DNA of 64,000 bases from an uncultured Allomuricauda sp. (GCA_937899065.1 CALBPG010000237.1:1-64000), one strand, 5' to 3'; counted from the first letter of the stretch, positions 41,717-50,718 are shown. A program made the numbers and translations. Notes: generated from the letters alone by a model not told the origin.

Positions 41717-41790
41717 ACTCCAAATAAGAAATCATTATCACAAAATCAGCTTTTGGTATAATTCTCGGCAGTAGCAATCGCTACTATTTT

Positions 41791-41798
41791 TACCTTTG
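41791..41798 (+). promoter_or_regulatory. -7 promoter element TACCTTTG
   Basis: Matches the Bacteroidota -7 consensus TAnnTTTG, 15 bases before ATG 41814. No clear -33 TTTG/TTG at the usual spacing. Confidence 0.5.
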
Positions 41799-41813
41799 AC
41801 AAAAGCACTGCAA

Positions 41814-42209
41814 ATGTTAAAAAAAGGAACTAAACTCTACAGTATTTTAACAGGAACTTGTCCCAGATGCCATGAGGAAAGTATGTATGTAAACAAGAAT
41901 CCTTATGTTTTAGGAGATTTATTTAAAATGCATGAGCGTTGTTCGCATTGTGGATTGAAATATAAGATTGAGCCTTCTTTTTTCTATGGTTCAATGTACG
42001 TAAGCTATGGGGTTGGTGTCGCCTTTGCAGTAGCGGCTTTTGTTATCTCGTTTTTATTTCTTGGATTGAGTTTAGTGAATACTTTCATTGCGATTGTGGT
42101 AACCTTAATTGCATTTATGCCCATCATTATTCGCCTTTCGCGAAATATTTGGATTAATTTCTTTATTAAATACGAACCGGATGCAGCACATCAAGGTGCT
42201 TCCTCGTAG
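41814..42209 (+). CDS. DUF983 zinc-ribbon membrane protein
   Basis: The ORF track uses TTG 41796, but ATG 41814 (MLKKGTKLYSILTGTCPRC) is the family start; this gives 131 residues. Two Cys pairs, CPRC and CSHC, in a zinc-ribbon arrangement are followed by two membrane helices (YGVGVAFAVAAFVISFLFLG and NTFIAIVVTLIAFMPIII). Conserved in Bacteroidota; function unknown. The last 19 bases overlap the end of the opposite FAD oxidoreductase gene. Confidence 0.88.
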   Translation: MLKKGTKLYSILTGTCPRCHEESMYVNKNPYVLGDLFKMHERCSHCGLKYKIEPSFFYGSMYVSYGVGVAFAVAAFVISFLFLGLSLVNTFIAIVVTLIAFMPIIIRLSRNIWINFFIKYEPDAAHQGASS

Positions 42210-43249
42210 TGTTTTTGAAAACGGGCAATATCCATTTCTTGATTTAATTCAGCACCTTTCTCTATTCTATCGAAAAGTTGTTGTGCTGCGTAGGGAGCGT
42301 TGATTACTTCTCTTGTACCGAAACCGTTCAAACAAAATAGGTTTTTATACTGCGGATGTGTTCCTACCAAGGGGCGTCTGTCTGTAACTGTGGGCCGAAT
42401 ACCTGCTACATGTTTTTTAACCTCAAAATCCGCCTTTAGAAACACCTTCAACTTGGTCAACAATTCGTTTTTGGACGCTTCGGTTGGGACATTGGTCTTG
42501 TCTTTCCATTTATAGGTGGCGCCTACGCGATACAAGTCCTCTCCTAAAGGAATAATAAACACAGAGGATTTGATCACGGAAGTCTCTTTCAAATCCGGCG
42601 CATGAATGGTCAACAACTCCCCTTTGGTACCATTCAGAGGATTGTTTGCGAAGAATGGATTCTGTTTTAACCCAAAGCCATCTGCATAGACGACCTTTTT
42701 TGCTTGTAAAGCTTTATAAGCTACTCCTTCTTCAGAAATATCAAATGCATCATAATCCACAGTTTCACGAAGTAAAGCTCCTGCATCTTCCAAAAAACCC
42801 TGATACTTTTCCAATAGGATTTTGGTATCCACCCGTCCGGTATTCAAAACTTGGCCAAGACCAAAGGGCGCATCAATTTGGGGATTCGTATTGGGAAGGA
42901 TTTCAGGAGATAGAAAATCGGATAAAAAAGGCTTGTCACAGGCTTCAAACCACAAGTTTTGTTCTTCAATAGAAGCGAACCGTCGTAGTACCGGAATTTT
43001 ATAATCCAACTTTGCGGATAGCAGCTGTTCCATTTCTTCATAAAACGGAAGGGCCTTCTGCAGTTGCTCGGGCGTATTCCACGCTAGTGTATACCGCTTT
43101 AGAATTACGGGATTGTACATCCCGCCAGCGACCAAAGAAGCTTGTTGCGAAGTGTCAGTAATCATTTTGAACGAACACCCTTGCTTTCGAAGTACTTCAC
43201 AAAAGGAGATTCCGGCGAGTCCGCCACCGATGACTAAATAGTCTAGCAT
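42191..43249 (-). CDS. FAD-dependent oxidoreductase (DadA/glycine-oxidase-like)
   Basis: The 352-residue protein opens with a dinucleotide-binding motif (DYLVIGGGLAGISFCEVLRKQG, with GGGLAG). It ends with the DAO-type C-terminal signature region (HVAGIRPTVTDRRPLVGTHPQYKNLFCLNGFGTREVINAP). The fold is that of the D-amino-acid oxidase family, which oxidises amino groups or related carbon-nitrogen bonds. The substrate cannot be assigned. A -7 promoter element lies just upstream of the ATG. Confidence 0.82.
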   Translation of the reverse strand: MLDYLVIGGGLAGISFCEVLRKQGCSFKMITDTSQQASLVAGGMYNPVILKRYTLAWNTPEQLQKALPFYEEMEQLLSAKLDYKIPVLRRFASIEEQNLWFEACDKPFLSDFLSPEILPNTNPQIDAPFGLGQVLNTGRVDTKILLEKYQGFLEDAGALLRETVDYDAFDISEEGVAYKALQAKKVVYADGFGLKQNPFFANNPLNGTKGELLTIHAPDLKETSVIKSSVFIIPLGEDLYRVGATYKWKDKTNVPTEASKNELLTKLKVFLKADFEVKKHVAGIRPTVTDRRPLVGTHPQYKNLFCLNGFGTREVINAPYAAQQLFDRIEKGAELNQEMDIARFQKHYEEAP

Positions 43250-43253
43250 TTGG

Positions 43254-43261
43254 CAAAAATA
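43254..43261 (-). promoter_or_regulatory. -7 promoter element TATTTTTG
   Basis: Minus-strand TATTTTTG matches TAnnTTTG, four bases before the ATG of the FAD oxidoreductase, so the transcript would be leaderless or nearly so if this start is right. Confidence 0.4.
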
Positions 43262-43513
43262 GGGATCTCTGGTAGATGTTTAAGGTAACCAGTGTTTGTA
43301 TTGGGGGTGGACACGAATTGCACTAATTATCACGGATGTTGGATGAGGGTTCAGGGGAAAAAGTGGAGGAAAGACGGCAATTTTCCGTTGCTTCATTTTT
43401 TTGCCAAAAAAAGAAGCTATTTAGAAAGGGTCGCACTTATCGGATTTGGCTGACTTAGTAAAAATGTATTAAACTTTGGATTTAGCACTAACCCCGTATT
43501 AATTATAGCCAGT

Positions 43514-43523
43514 GTTAGCATTA
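43514..43523 (+). repeat. 10-bp inverted repeat, left border of AT-rich gene
   Basis: GTTAGCATTA, the reverse complement of TAATGCTAAC at 44399-44408. It includes the stop codon of the enclosed gene. Confidence 0.6.
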
Positions 43524-44396
43524 GTATTTGTGCTCAATTAATTTGTCATTTGGCAAATCGTATTCATATAATCTACCAGTGTCGTTATTATAATATAACC
43601 ATTGTATAGTTGATGTTTTGTGTTCAAATGAATGACCTATTCCTAAAACTAAATAATCTAAATCATTTCTCTTTCTATCTTCTATTGAGAATTCTAATTG
43701 TTTTTTTTCTTTAATCAAATTTTTTATCAATTCATTTTTAGAATTAACAATATAATTCTCAACAATTAAATAAATATCATTTAGAAAAGATTGAGCATAA
43801 TTCTTGGTATAATAATATTTAATTTCTTTGTTATAGTTCTTTCGGAAATCAGAAACTTTTCCATCTTTAATTTTTTTTGTTGAAATAATCCAGTCGTCTA
43901 TTTCTTTAGTATCTCCATCACCAGCAATATAAATCAAGTCTTCTTTCCATTCAATCTCGATACTATCTCCTCTTAAGTAACTTCTGTCATCATTGTTGTC
44001 ATTAATGAAACTATATAATGTATCTCCCTTTTTTGTATTTAACAAAGAATAGTCAAAATTGTCATCATAATTAATGAACTCAAATATGTCTTTTTGTTTC
44101 GGTTTGGTTAAAAAACCACTAAAAACATAACCTGTTATTATTTTATTGCTTTCAGATTTACCTTTTACTTTATACCACTCTCCTTTTATAATTTTTCCAT
44201 TGTCAGTTATATTCAGAAACTTGTTGGTTTTTTTTAATACTTCTACTTTTTCAGCATAAATAAACTTTCCTATTTTATCAGATTGTAAATCAGAATTAAT
44301 CCTAACATTTAATCCGCTCTTAGCTAAAACCAATAATTCAGTTTGAGCATAAATTGAAGTAACTTGAATAAAAAGTAAAAAGAGTATTTTTTTCAT
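43521..44396 (-). CDS. Secreted SH3-like protein, AT-rich, unknown function
   Basis: The 291-residue protein has a signal peptide (MKKILFLLFIQVTSIYAQ). An SH3b-like segment follows at about 20-100: LLVLAKSGLNVRINSDLQSDKIGKF, then KVEVLKKTNKFL, GEWYKVKG and GYVFSGFL. The rest is Lys/Asp/Asn/Tyr-rich with no known motif. Its composition is much more AT-rich than the neighbouring genes and 10-base inverted repeats sit at both ends, so it looks acquired. No promoter or partner gene is evident. Bacterial SH3 domains of this sort often bind cell-wall material. Confidence 0.7.
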   Translation of the reverse strand: MKKILFLLFIQVTSIYAQTELLVLAKSGLNVRINSDLQSDKIGKFIYAEKVEVLKKTNKFLNITDNGKIIKGEWYKVKGKSESNKIITGYVFSGFLTKPKQKDIFEFINYDDNFDYSLLNTKKGDTLYSFINDNNDDRSYLRGDSIEIEWKEDLIYIAGDGDTKEIDDWIISTKKIKDGKVSDFRKNYNKEIKYYYTKNYAQSFLNDIYLIVENYIVNSKNELIKNLIKEKKQLEFSIEDRKRNDLDYLVLGIGHSFEHKTSTIQWLYYNNDTGRLYEYDLPNDKLIEHKY

Positions 44397-44398
44397 GT

Positions 44399-44408
44399 TA
44401 ATGCTAAC
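44399..44408 (-). repeat. 10-bp inverted repeat, right border of AT-rich gene
   Basis: TAATGCTAAC, exact inverse of the copy at 43514-43523, two bases upstream of the gene's start codon at 44396. Confidence 0.6.
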
Positions 44409-44611
44409 TTTTAAGATATGGCCCTGTTTTAATGAGCTATATCGAACGATACTAAATCAAGTTCAGCACAGGTAAGTGAAACTCGAGAATTTCAGTTAAA
44501 AATACCTACGCGAATTGATGGGTATGGCGTATGGGTTGACCATAGATACGGTACAGTAGTAGCTCAATCGTTTGAACTTCTATAGACAAACAATCAATCA
44601 GGAGTCTTCTC

Positions 44612-44695
44612 GCCGAGTCTTCGACTGCGCTCAGACTGACTTCTCGACTCTACCTACGTCAAAGGCTTTGGCAGAAAATATGCGCTCGAAGTGAC
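44612..44695. repeat. REP-like interspersed palindromic repeat, split
   Basis: GAGTCTTCGACTGCGCTCAG is followed by ACTTCTCGACT, then about 31 bases, then TGCGCTCGAAGTGAC. The halves ACTTCTCGACT and GCGCTCGAAGTGAC are those of a palindromic repeat widely seen in Flavobacteriaceae intergenic DNA; here they are separated by an insertion. Confidence 0.6.
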
Positions 44696-44704
44696 ATATT
44701 AATA

Positions 44705-44734
44705 ATAAAAAACGCCACACTTTCGTGCGGCGTT
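44705..44734 (-). terminator. Terminator of the gldKLMN transcript
   Basis: Minus strand AACGCCGCAC, loop GAAA, GTGTGGCGTT, U run. Ten pairs with one mismatch, 30 bases past the gldN stop. Confidence 0.85.
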
Positions 44735-44763
44735 CTATATTTTGAATTGGAATTCAATCTGGA

Positions 44764-45666
44764 CTAATAGGCCCACATATCTTGCTCCCTATCGCGAATC
44801 ACTTCTTTGATGCGTTTCGCTTCTAGTAACTGGAACAAGGCATTGTCGAAAACGTAATCGTCTATTTCCCTATCGCCATGTACGTTGTCTTCTTTGTAGA
44901 TGACTCCGTTGAAGCGGCGAGCATTCAACAATGCGTCAAATGTAATTGGACGGGCCGAATTTCTCTGATTGTAAACCTTGGCTTCATGGAGAATTTGGCG
45001 GGCCGCTGGGTACCATACCCAAAACAACTCTACTTTATTCTCACCTGGGTCTACTGATTCATCGTCAATAAAGTTAACGTCTGGAGCTACCGGGGCAATA
45101 CCCAATAGTCTGTACTTTAACTCTCCTTGTCGCTTGTCGAAATACCAAATACCTTTGATGCGGTATTCTTCAATATCGGCAGCAGACAAATCCCTCTGGT
45201 TAATATACTCTGCTGAAATTTGTTCCCCAGCATTAAGTTGATCATAACCATAATCAGTGGTATCGACTTTGCTCAAGGTCGCGGTAAAATCATCAAGAGT
45301 TCTTTTTTCCGTGAAATAAGAATCCGTGTAGACTTCGGTCAATTTACCGTTGGCGATGTTTTTCATCAACACGTGGTACAATGATCTTCGGTCAAGACCG
45401 ATACCAATAGTATCTGTCGGATAGTACAGCGGAAAATTAACCCGTTCATCAAGATCGACAGTCTCCCATACGGTTTTGGACCAAAGGATATCCCTATCAT
45501 CCACGTAACCATATTCTAGAGGCGCATCGTTGTCTTGGTCGATTTGCTCTTGGGTCTTTTTACCTATATCCTCGGGTAATTTTGCATTGAGGATGTTTGC
45601 TTGGGCCATAAGTCCCAGGGGCAAAAAGCTCAGAGCTCCGATTAAAAATGCATTTTTCCAATTCAT
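44764..45666 (-). CDS. gldN: GldN, gliding motility / type IX secretion protein
   Basis: The 300-residue protein has a signal peptide (MNWKNAFLIGALSFLPLGLMAQ). The region ANILNAKLPEDIGKKTQEQIDQDNDAPLEYGYVDDRDILWSKTVWE is the conserved start of GldN/PorN, and ELKYRLLGIAPVAPDVNFID follows in the middle. GldN is a periplasmic part of the type IX secretion system and binds GldK at the ring under the outer membrane. It starts 19 bases after gldM, so gldK-L-M-N form one operon ended by a terminator. No T9SS cargo with a C-terminal sorting domain was noticed in this window. Confidence 0.95.
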   Translation of the reverse strand: MNWKNAFLIGALSFLPLGLMAQANILNAKLPEDIGKKTQEQIDQDNDAPLEYGYVDDRDILWSKTVWETVDLDERVNFPLYYPTDTIGIGLDRRSLYHVLMKNIANGKLTEVYTDSYFTEKRTLDDFTATLSKVDTTDYGYDQLNAGEQISAEYINQRDLSAADIEEYRIKGIWYFDKRQGELKYRLLGIAPVAPDVNFIDDESVDPGENKVELFWVWYPAARQILHEAKVYNQRNSARPITFDALLNARRFNGVIYKEDNVHGDREIDDYVFDNALFQLLEAKRIKEVIRDREQDMWAY

Positions 45667-45685
45667 GATCTATCTATATACTTTA

Positions 45686-47260
45686 TTAGTTTGTAAGCTC
45701 AACTACAACAGGAGATACCTTTTTCAACTTGTAGGTACGGTTGTTGGAGATAAAAGCTTTGATATCGAAAATCTGTACGGCGTCACCTCGCTTGGCACGC
45801 TTTAATGCAGACTTAGCTCTTCCATCCAATTTGCTACCGTTAACGGTAATCGTAGGTTGACCAGGAACTTTGAATTTGAATCCGCTTACCGCAAGGTTCA
45901 AGTCAAAATCGAAGTCTTCCAACATCGCGCTGATGGTAGAAATTTCAAGGTTACGACGAGGCATTTTAATGCTACCTGCTTCACCACGAACGGTTCCACT
46001 AGGTCTTGGAATATCCTTGATACGGAACGTAGCAGGTGTGCTGATACGCGTACCGTCAGGCAATACTCCAGATGCATTGATAGTAACTTCACGTCCTGTT
46101 CCAGGATTCATAACATACTTGCTACCGCTTCTTTTGCTCAAACCAGGAGCAGAAGCTGTAACCTTGTTGTCAGGAATACCAGGAATGGAAATCGTAATCG
46201 GGTTGGAAACTCCACGGTATACCACGTTCATTTTGTCAGCTGCAATTACAGCAGAATTTGGCTTGTTGATTGTAGAGAAGATGTTGTTCACATCTACTGG
46301 AATCTCGTTACCATCCTGCATGTACGTCAATTGACCTTTAAGTTCGTGGTCTCCAGCAGCACCTGCACTGATCAAAAGCTTCACTCCACCAGCAACCAAT
46401 TGATAATCGGTACCTTCGGTCAACTTTCTTCCGTCAAGTGTAATTTCTGCTTTTTCTGGCTTGGCCGTCTTGTCTGTTTTACCAAGTACCAATCCTCCTT
46501 GAAACTTTTCGCCAGCATAATAAACAGTTTTATCGCTGTCTAGAATAGTCTCAAAGTTTTTCAAAGAAACGGCGCTCTTAAGGTTACCTTCCAAAAGTCC
46601 TTTAAGAACATCTTGCTCAGTAGCCTTAACATCAGCTTGCAACTGGGTCAACTTCGTCAATGAAGCTACCATAGGGAAACCTTCATAGTTGTAGTTCATC
46701 CAATCTACTTTTACACCATCTCTTTTACGAGTAACCTTACCGCTTTCGTCACCGGTCTCGAAACGGGTTTGAATCGCAGCTTTTACGTCTTCAAAACCTT
46801 CTGCTCCAAGGGCAGCAGTAACTTTTTCACGGTAATCTTCAATATTATCAAGGAATTTCTTCCCTTCAGGCTTCAACCCTTCACCTTGAAAGAACAAATT
46901 GTCCAAAAAGTCCGATTTGTCCATTACGACATAGTTCTCAGGGTCTTCTTGATCTTTAAGCATGTCTGCTTTGATACCCCCTAGATAGTCGTAATACTCT
47001 TGTGAAAGTTGTTTTACTACTTTGGCTTTCTCATAAAGAGGACCATACTTCAAGTTGTCCTCACCAGCTTTGGTTTCCAAACCTTCAAAGAAAGCTAAGT
47101 TGTTTTCGTCTGCTTTTGTATTGGAAGTTTCAAGCTTCGCATTCATTAAGCCGAATGCTGCAAGTACTTCCTTGCTCATATTTAAGGCCAACATCGCGAT
47201 GAAGATCAGGTACATAAGGTTGATCATCTTCTGACGTGGCGTTGCTTTTCCTGATGCCAT
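45686..47260 (-). CDS. gldM: GldM, gliding motility / type IX secretion motor protein
   Basis: The 524-residue protein has a cytoplasmic start and one membrane helix (MASGKATPRQKMINLMYLIFIAMLALNMSKEVLAAFGLMN), followed by a long periplasmic part of several beta domains ending DIKAFISNNRTYKLKKVSPVVVEL. GldM forms dimers that span the periplasm and, with GldL, make the proton-driven motor of the type IX secretion system and gliding. Located between gldL and gldN in the usual order. Confidence 0.96.
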   Translation of the reverse strand: MASGKATPRQKMINLMYLIFIAMLALNMSKEVLAAFGLMNAKLETSNTKADENNLAFFEGLETKAGEDNLKYGPLYEKAKVVKQLSQEYYDYLGGIKADMLKDQEDPENYVVMDKSDFLDNLFFQGEGLKPEGKKFLDNIEDYREKVTAALGAEGFEDVKAAIQTRFETGDESGKVTRKRDGVKVDWMNYNYEGFPMVASLTKLTQLQADVKATEQDVLKGLLEGNLKSAVSLKNFETILDSDKTVYYAGEKFQGGLVLGKTDKTAKPEKAEITLDGRKLTEGTDYQLVAGGVKLLISAGAAGDHELKGQLTYMQDGNEIPVDVNNIFSTINKPNSAVIAADKMNVVYRGVSNPITISIPGIPDNKVTASAPGLSKRSGSKYVMNPGTGREVTINASGVLPDGTRISTPATFRIKDIPRPSGTVRGEAGSIKMPRRNLEISTISAMLEDFDFDLNLAVSGFKFKVPGQPTITVNGSKLDGRAKSALKRAKRGDAVQIFDIKAFISNNRTYKLKKVSPVVVELTN

Positions 47261-47329
47261 GTTTTATCTTCTAATTAGAATTAATAATTAATCTGATTTG
47301 GGTTTTGTATGGTACAATTACCACTCCAA

Positions 47330-47986
47330 TTAGTTGCGACTCATCGCAGACAACATGTTACCGTAAACTCCATTCAAAGAAGAAAGGTTGGTAGCCAAAG
47401 ACTCCATTTGCTCTTTAAGAGCACCGGCGTTTAGTTCAACTTCTTCGTTGATGGAAGCCTGACGGCTAGCACTTTCCAACTGAACTTTGTACAAACTGTT
47501 CAAAGACTCCATTTGGGCAGCGGCATGGGAAAGCTCCTCAGAATACTTTTTAGTGTGTTGGATAGCGTCTGTAGTAGGGGCCATGCTTTTAGCAGCTCCT
47601 TCAAAGTTACGAATGCTATCACCTAAACTGTTCATCAATTGAGAATCAATGTTGGCTTCCTTAAGCAACTCATCTAATTTCTTGCTTAGGATACCTTCTG
47701 CTTCTTTAGCTTCAGCAGCATCGTTCTTCTTTTTCTTTCCTTTGACTTCAGCATTGGCCAACTCTGGGTATACCAAAGACCAATCATATTCGTCATCTAC
47801 CGGATCGAATGCACTGATCGCGAAGATCAAAGCTTCTGAAATAAGTCCGATAGCTAGAAGCAGACCACCTGTAAGTGGACCAAACTCCCAGTGAAGAATT
47901 TTGAACAATGCTCCAATGATTACCACCGAAGCTCCTAGCCCGTAGGCCATGTTGAACAGCTTTTTTGTTGATTTTGACTGTGCCAT
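47330..47986 (-). CDS. gldL: GldL, gliding motility / type IX secretion motor protein
   Basis: The 218-residue protein has two N-terminal membrane helices (LFNMAYGLGASVVIIGALFKILHW and FGPLTGGLLLAIGLISEALIFAISAF). The conserved Lys in the first helix and Glu in the second are in their expected places; these are the residues linked to proton use. A helical cytoplasmic domain follows. It forms a pentamer around the GldM dimer in known structures. Position and order match other Flavobacteria. Confidence 0.95.
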   Translation of the reverse strand: MAQSKSTKKLFNMAYGLGASVVIIGALFKILHWEFGPLTGGLLLAIGLISEALIFAISAFDPVDDEYDWSLVYPELANAEVKGKKKKNDAAEAKEAEGILSKKLDELLKEANIDSQLMNSLGDSIRNFEGAAKSMAPTTDAIQHTKKYSEELSHAAAQMESLNSLYKVQLESASRQASINEEVELNAGALKEQMESLATNLSSLNGVYGNMLSAMSRN

Positions 47987-48059
47987 AATTCTAGTTTTAA
48001 TTAAGTTATATAAATAAGTATTTGGTTACGGGTAAATACTATAGTGTTCGTTCTCATTT

Positions 48060-49439
48060 TTAATTGGGCAAAGTGTTTCCTCGTTCGGAATCTTCTTCTC
48101 CCATGTAATCCTGCACGGTTCTAAAGCCGATATAGCTTCTTGCAGAATCTCTGTATTCATAATCTCTAGTGCTCACTTGCAAAAAGTAGGCTACATCTTT
48201 CCAAGATCCTCCACGGATAACCTTTCTCTGATTCTTGCCAGAACCGATATTCGGGTTCATGGTAGAAAGGTATTCGTAAGCACCTTGATCAAAACTGGAA
48301 CTGGTCCATTCTGATACGTTCCCTGCCATATTGTACAGGTTGTAGTCGTTTGGTTCGTAAGATTTGGCTTCTACGGTATACAGGGCGGCATCTGCGGCAT
48401 AATCACCACGTTGTGGCTTGAAGTTGGCCATAAAGCAGCCTGTATCACTAATAACGTAAGGACCTCCCCAAGGGTAAGTACCCCCTTCGATGCCTCCACG
48501 TGCTGCATATTCCCACTCAGCTTCCGTTGGCAGTCTAAACTGGTTCACAAATTGTCTACCTCTGCTTTTTTGGTCGTCATTTTTGAACTTGGTTCTCCAA
48601 TTACAAAAAGCTTTGGCTTGCATCCAATTTACACCAACAACAGGATATTCGCTGTACGCATCATGCCAAAAATAATCATTGTGCATGGGCTCGTTGTAAG
48701 AATATTCGAAATCTCGAATCCAAACGGTCGTATCAGGATAAATTTCAAGTTGTTCCTGCTTGATAAAGTCTTTTCTTCTACCTTTTTTGGCACGGGCCGC
48801 AGCTTCGATGTCCATCCAGGTATACTTATATTTTAATTTGGTGACGTTTACGGTACGCTGTCCATTATAGCTCTCTTCTTCTGGAACGTAAAGAGAATCC
48901 ATAACCTCAGCGTAGTATTCGTCGGGATATTCAGAAGTATCCCATACCAAATCCACATCTTTATTTAATGCTCGACCTTCGTAACCTGTTTCACCAAGTC
49001 CGGCATAGTTGTCAAGCATGTAACGGTCATAAACTGACATTTTAGTAGTATCCGCATCTTGAAATGCATACTCACCGATACCTTCGTCTTCAGGTCCAAT
49101 ACCCAACTCATCGGCCAGAATAGCCAATTTGGTTCGCGTGATGGAATCTTTGACCCACTCTACGAATTGACGGTACTCACTATTGGTGATTTCCGTATCA
49201 TCCATATAAAATGAACGAACGGTAACGGTACGGGTTGGCGCGTTCAAGACTTTGGCTTGGTCTTCTTCCGCTTTACCCATCACAAAAGATCCCCTAGGAA
49301 TCAATTCCATCCCATAAGGTTTCTCGGGATACCATTTTTTCCCTTTTACCCCGACGAGCTCACCCTTTGACCTTGATTTGGAACCGCAGCTAGAGAGTAA
49401 AAAAACAAGGGCCAGAGATGAAAAGATTAGCTTTTTCAT
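48060..49439 (-). CDS. gldK: GldK, gliding motility / type IX secretion lipoprotein
   Basis: The 459-residue protein has a lipoprotein signal (MKKLIFSSLALVFLLSSC, Cys 18) and a formylglycine-generating-enzyme (FGE/sulfatase-modifying factor) fold: LIPRGSFVMGKAEEDQ, RLPTEAEWEYAARGG, and NVSEWTSSSF with VIRGGSWKDVAYFLQVSTRDYEY. This is GldK/PorK; no FGE activity is expected. It lies at the outer-membrane side of the T9SS and partners GldN. First gene of the operon, with an arginase-fold gene upstream. Confidence 0.96.
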   Translation of the reverse strand: MKKLIFSSLALVFLLSSCGSKSRSKGELVGVKGKKWYPEKPYGMELIPRGSFVMGKAEEDQAKVLNAPTRTVTVRSFYMDDTEITNSEYRQFVEWVKDSITRTKLAILADELGIGPEDEGIGEYAFQDADTTKMSVYDRYMLDNYAGLGETGYEGRALNKDVDLVWDTSEYPDEYYAEVMDSLYVPEEESYNGQRTVNVTKLKYKYTWMDIEAAARAKKGRRKDFIKQEQLEIYPDTTVWIRDFEYSYNEPMHNDYFWHDAYSEYPVVGVNWMQAKAFCNWRTKFKNDDQKSRGRQFVNQFRLPTEAEWEYAARGGIEGGTYPWGGPYVISDTGCFMANFKPQRGDYAADAALYTVEAKSYEPNDYNLYNMAGNVSEWTSSSFDQGAYEYLSTMNPNIGSGKNQRKVIRGGSWKDVAYFLQVSTRDYEYRDSARSYIGFRTVQDYMGEEDSERGNTLPN

Positions 49440-49560
49440 ACTTTAGGTTAAATTTTCGATTTAAGATTTTATAAACTGCGCTACACAATTATGTTACTCC
49501 AAAAACTGCTTTTCGCGCAAATTATTGTGTAAAACCTGTTTAAAGTCAAATAAAAATTTT

Positions 49561-50718
49561 CTAGTTAAAACCCTTTCTGTAGGCTTTAAACCACCGCTCT
49601 GGAATTTTTTGGTTACATGCTTCCAAATAGTCCTCTTCGGTGCATGGTAATAACGCTGGCGAGTTTGTTTTAGTATGTTCTGGTAAAATAGAGGGCACTT
49701 CTACCCACCACCTTTCGGTAATGTGACTTTTAAAGAATATGAGTTCCTCTGTATCGGTTGGTACTGTAAACTTGGTAAAGTCCTCACTTTTTGATGTAGG
49801 CACCTCTTGAATGCGGAAACTTATCCCTTCCAGAAAGTACCAAATAATCTGAGCTACCAATTGAAAACCATGGTTGGTATTGTCGCCTTCATATATTCCA
49901 AATAGGGCAACAGTATCGCTCAATCCTGCATAGCGAGCAATGGCACAGATTTCCCTTCCCGTGAACCCATTGGGCGAAAAGCGTTTGCCCATACCCATTT
50001 CGCTGGCACGGATTGCCCTTAAGTCAAGACTTACGATATGTGCATTTCGCAAAACGGGTTCAGCCAAAGATATATTTGCGGCAATATCCCCCAAACGATA
50101 GGCATCAAAAAACAAGCGATCCATTAAATCGATATCCTCCTGAGCGTTAAAATAGCTTTGATACCCTAGGTTGGAAAAGTTGAAAAGATTGTTCGGCTTG
50201 TCCGTAATGATTTTACTCATGTAAGATTGGGAGGAAATAAGCTCGTCATTCTCACCGAAGTCAAAACGACTATCTACACTTACCAAGTTGACCATATTGG
50301 TAATCTGGTCAAATGCTCTATAGGTTGGAAAAGTAACATCTTGAGTGGAGCCCAATACCAAAGGAATGATTTTCTCTTCTAAAAGACCGGCCACAATTTC
50401 CTTAACCACAAAGTAAGTATCCTCTACAGTTTCTCCCGGATGCACATCGCCCAAGTCAAGAATGGTCAAACCCCAATTCCCGCTCATCAGCCGGTAGAGT
50501 TCGATACGGACTTCATCTACATCGAAGGGTTGTGGTCTTTTTTCGTAAGCGTTTCGGGTTTCAAGAACCCCAAACAAAGCGACTGTAGCGTTGGCAAAAA
50601 CAGGCAGCCCCTTTTTTTCGGTGTGCTTGTGAATGTTTTTTCCTAAAGCTTGCGGTGATAGCAATTCGGTCATTGCTAAAACCTTGTCCTTGACCGGGAC
50701 CAAAAAATCAAATGCCAT
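49561..50718 (-). CDS. Arginase-fold protein with degenerate metal site
   Basis: The ORF track starts at 50769; ATG 50718 (MAFDFLVPVKDKVLAMTELLSP) gives 385 residues and two bases between it and topA. The ureohydrolase fold is seen in IPLVLGSTQDVTFPTYRAF, LVSVDSRFDFG and AHIVSLDLRAIRASEMGMG. Arginases have GGDHS, DAHxD and SxDxDxxDP at these places. Here GGDHS is GSTQD, DAHxD is DSRFD (His to Arg) and DxD is DLR (second Asp to Arg), so about half the manganese ligands are lost. Catalysis as arginase or formimidoylglutamase is doubtful. The topA / arginase-fold / gldK order is typical of Flavobacteriia, which suggests a conserved non-classical role. Confidence 0.85.
   Translation of the reverse strand: MAFDFLVPVKDKVLAMTELLSPQALGKNIHKHTEKKGLPVFANATVALFGVLETRNAYEKRPQPFDVDEVRIELYRLMSGNWGLTILDLGDVHPGETVEDTYFVVKEIVAGLLEEKIIPLVLGSTQDVTFPTYRAFDQITNMVNLVSVDSRFDFGENDELISSQSYMSKIITDKPNNLFNFSNLGYQSYFNAQEDIDLMDRLFFDAYRLGDIAANISLAEPVLRNAHIVSLDLRAIRASEMGMGKRFSPNGFTGREICAIARYAGLSDTVALFGIYEGDNTNHGFQLVAQIIWYFLEGISFRIQEVPTSKSEDFTKFTVPTDTEELIFFKSHITERWWVEVPSILPEHTKTNSPALLPCTEEDYLEACNQKIPERWFKAYRKGFN

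Larger units (their letters stand above)
44397..44763. other. Gene-free region with REP-like repeat and terminator
   Basis: Besides the inverted repeat at 44399, the REP-like element and the gldN terminator, bases 44420-44600 hold short possible frames on both strands (for example minus KFKRLSYYCTVSMVNPYAIP) that I do not recognise and would not call. Confidence 0.5.

Noticed and set aside
43514-44408. Integron attC cassette around the SH3-like gene
   Set aside because: Border repeats do not contain RYYYAAC/GTTRRRY core sites in the right form, and no integrase is present.
44420-44600. Short frames on both strands in the region upstream of the AT-rich gene
   Set aside because: No start, no recognised motif and stops on both sides; not enough to call a gene or a remnant.
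45857-46543. 228-codon plus-strand ORF inside gldM
   Set aside because: Antisense shadow of gldM; no family features, and gldM is unambiguous.
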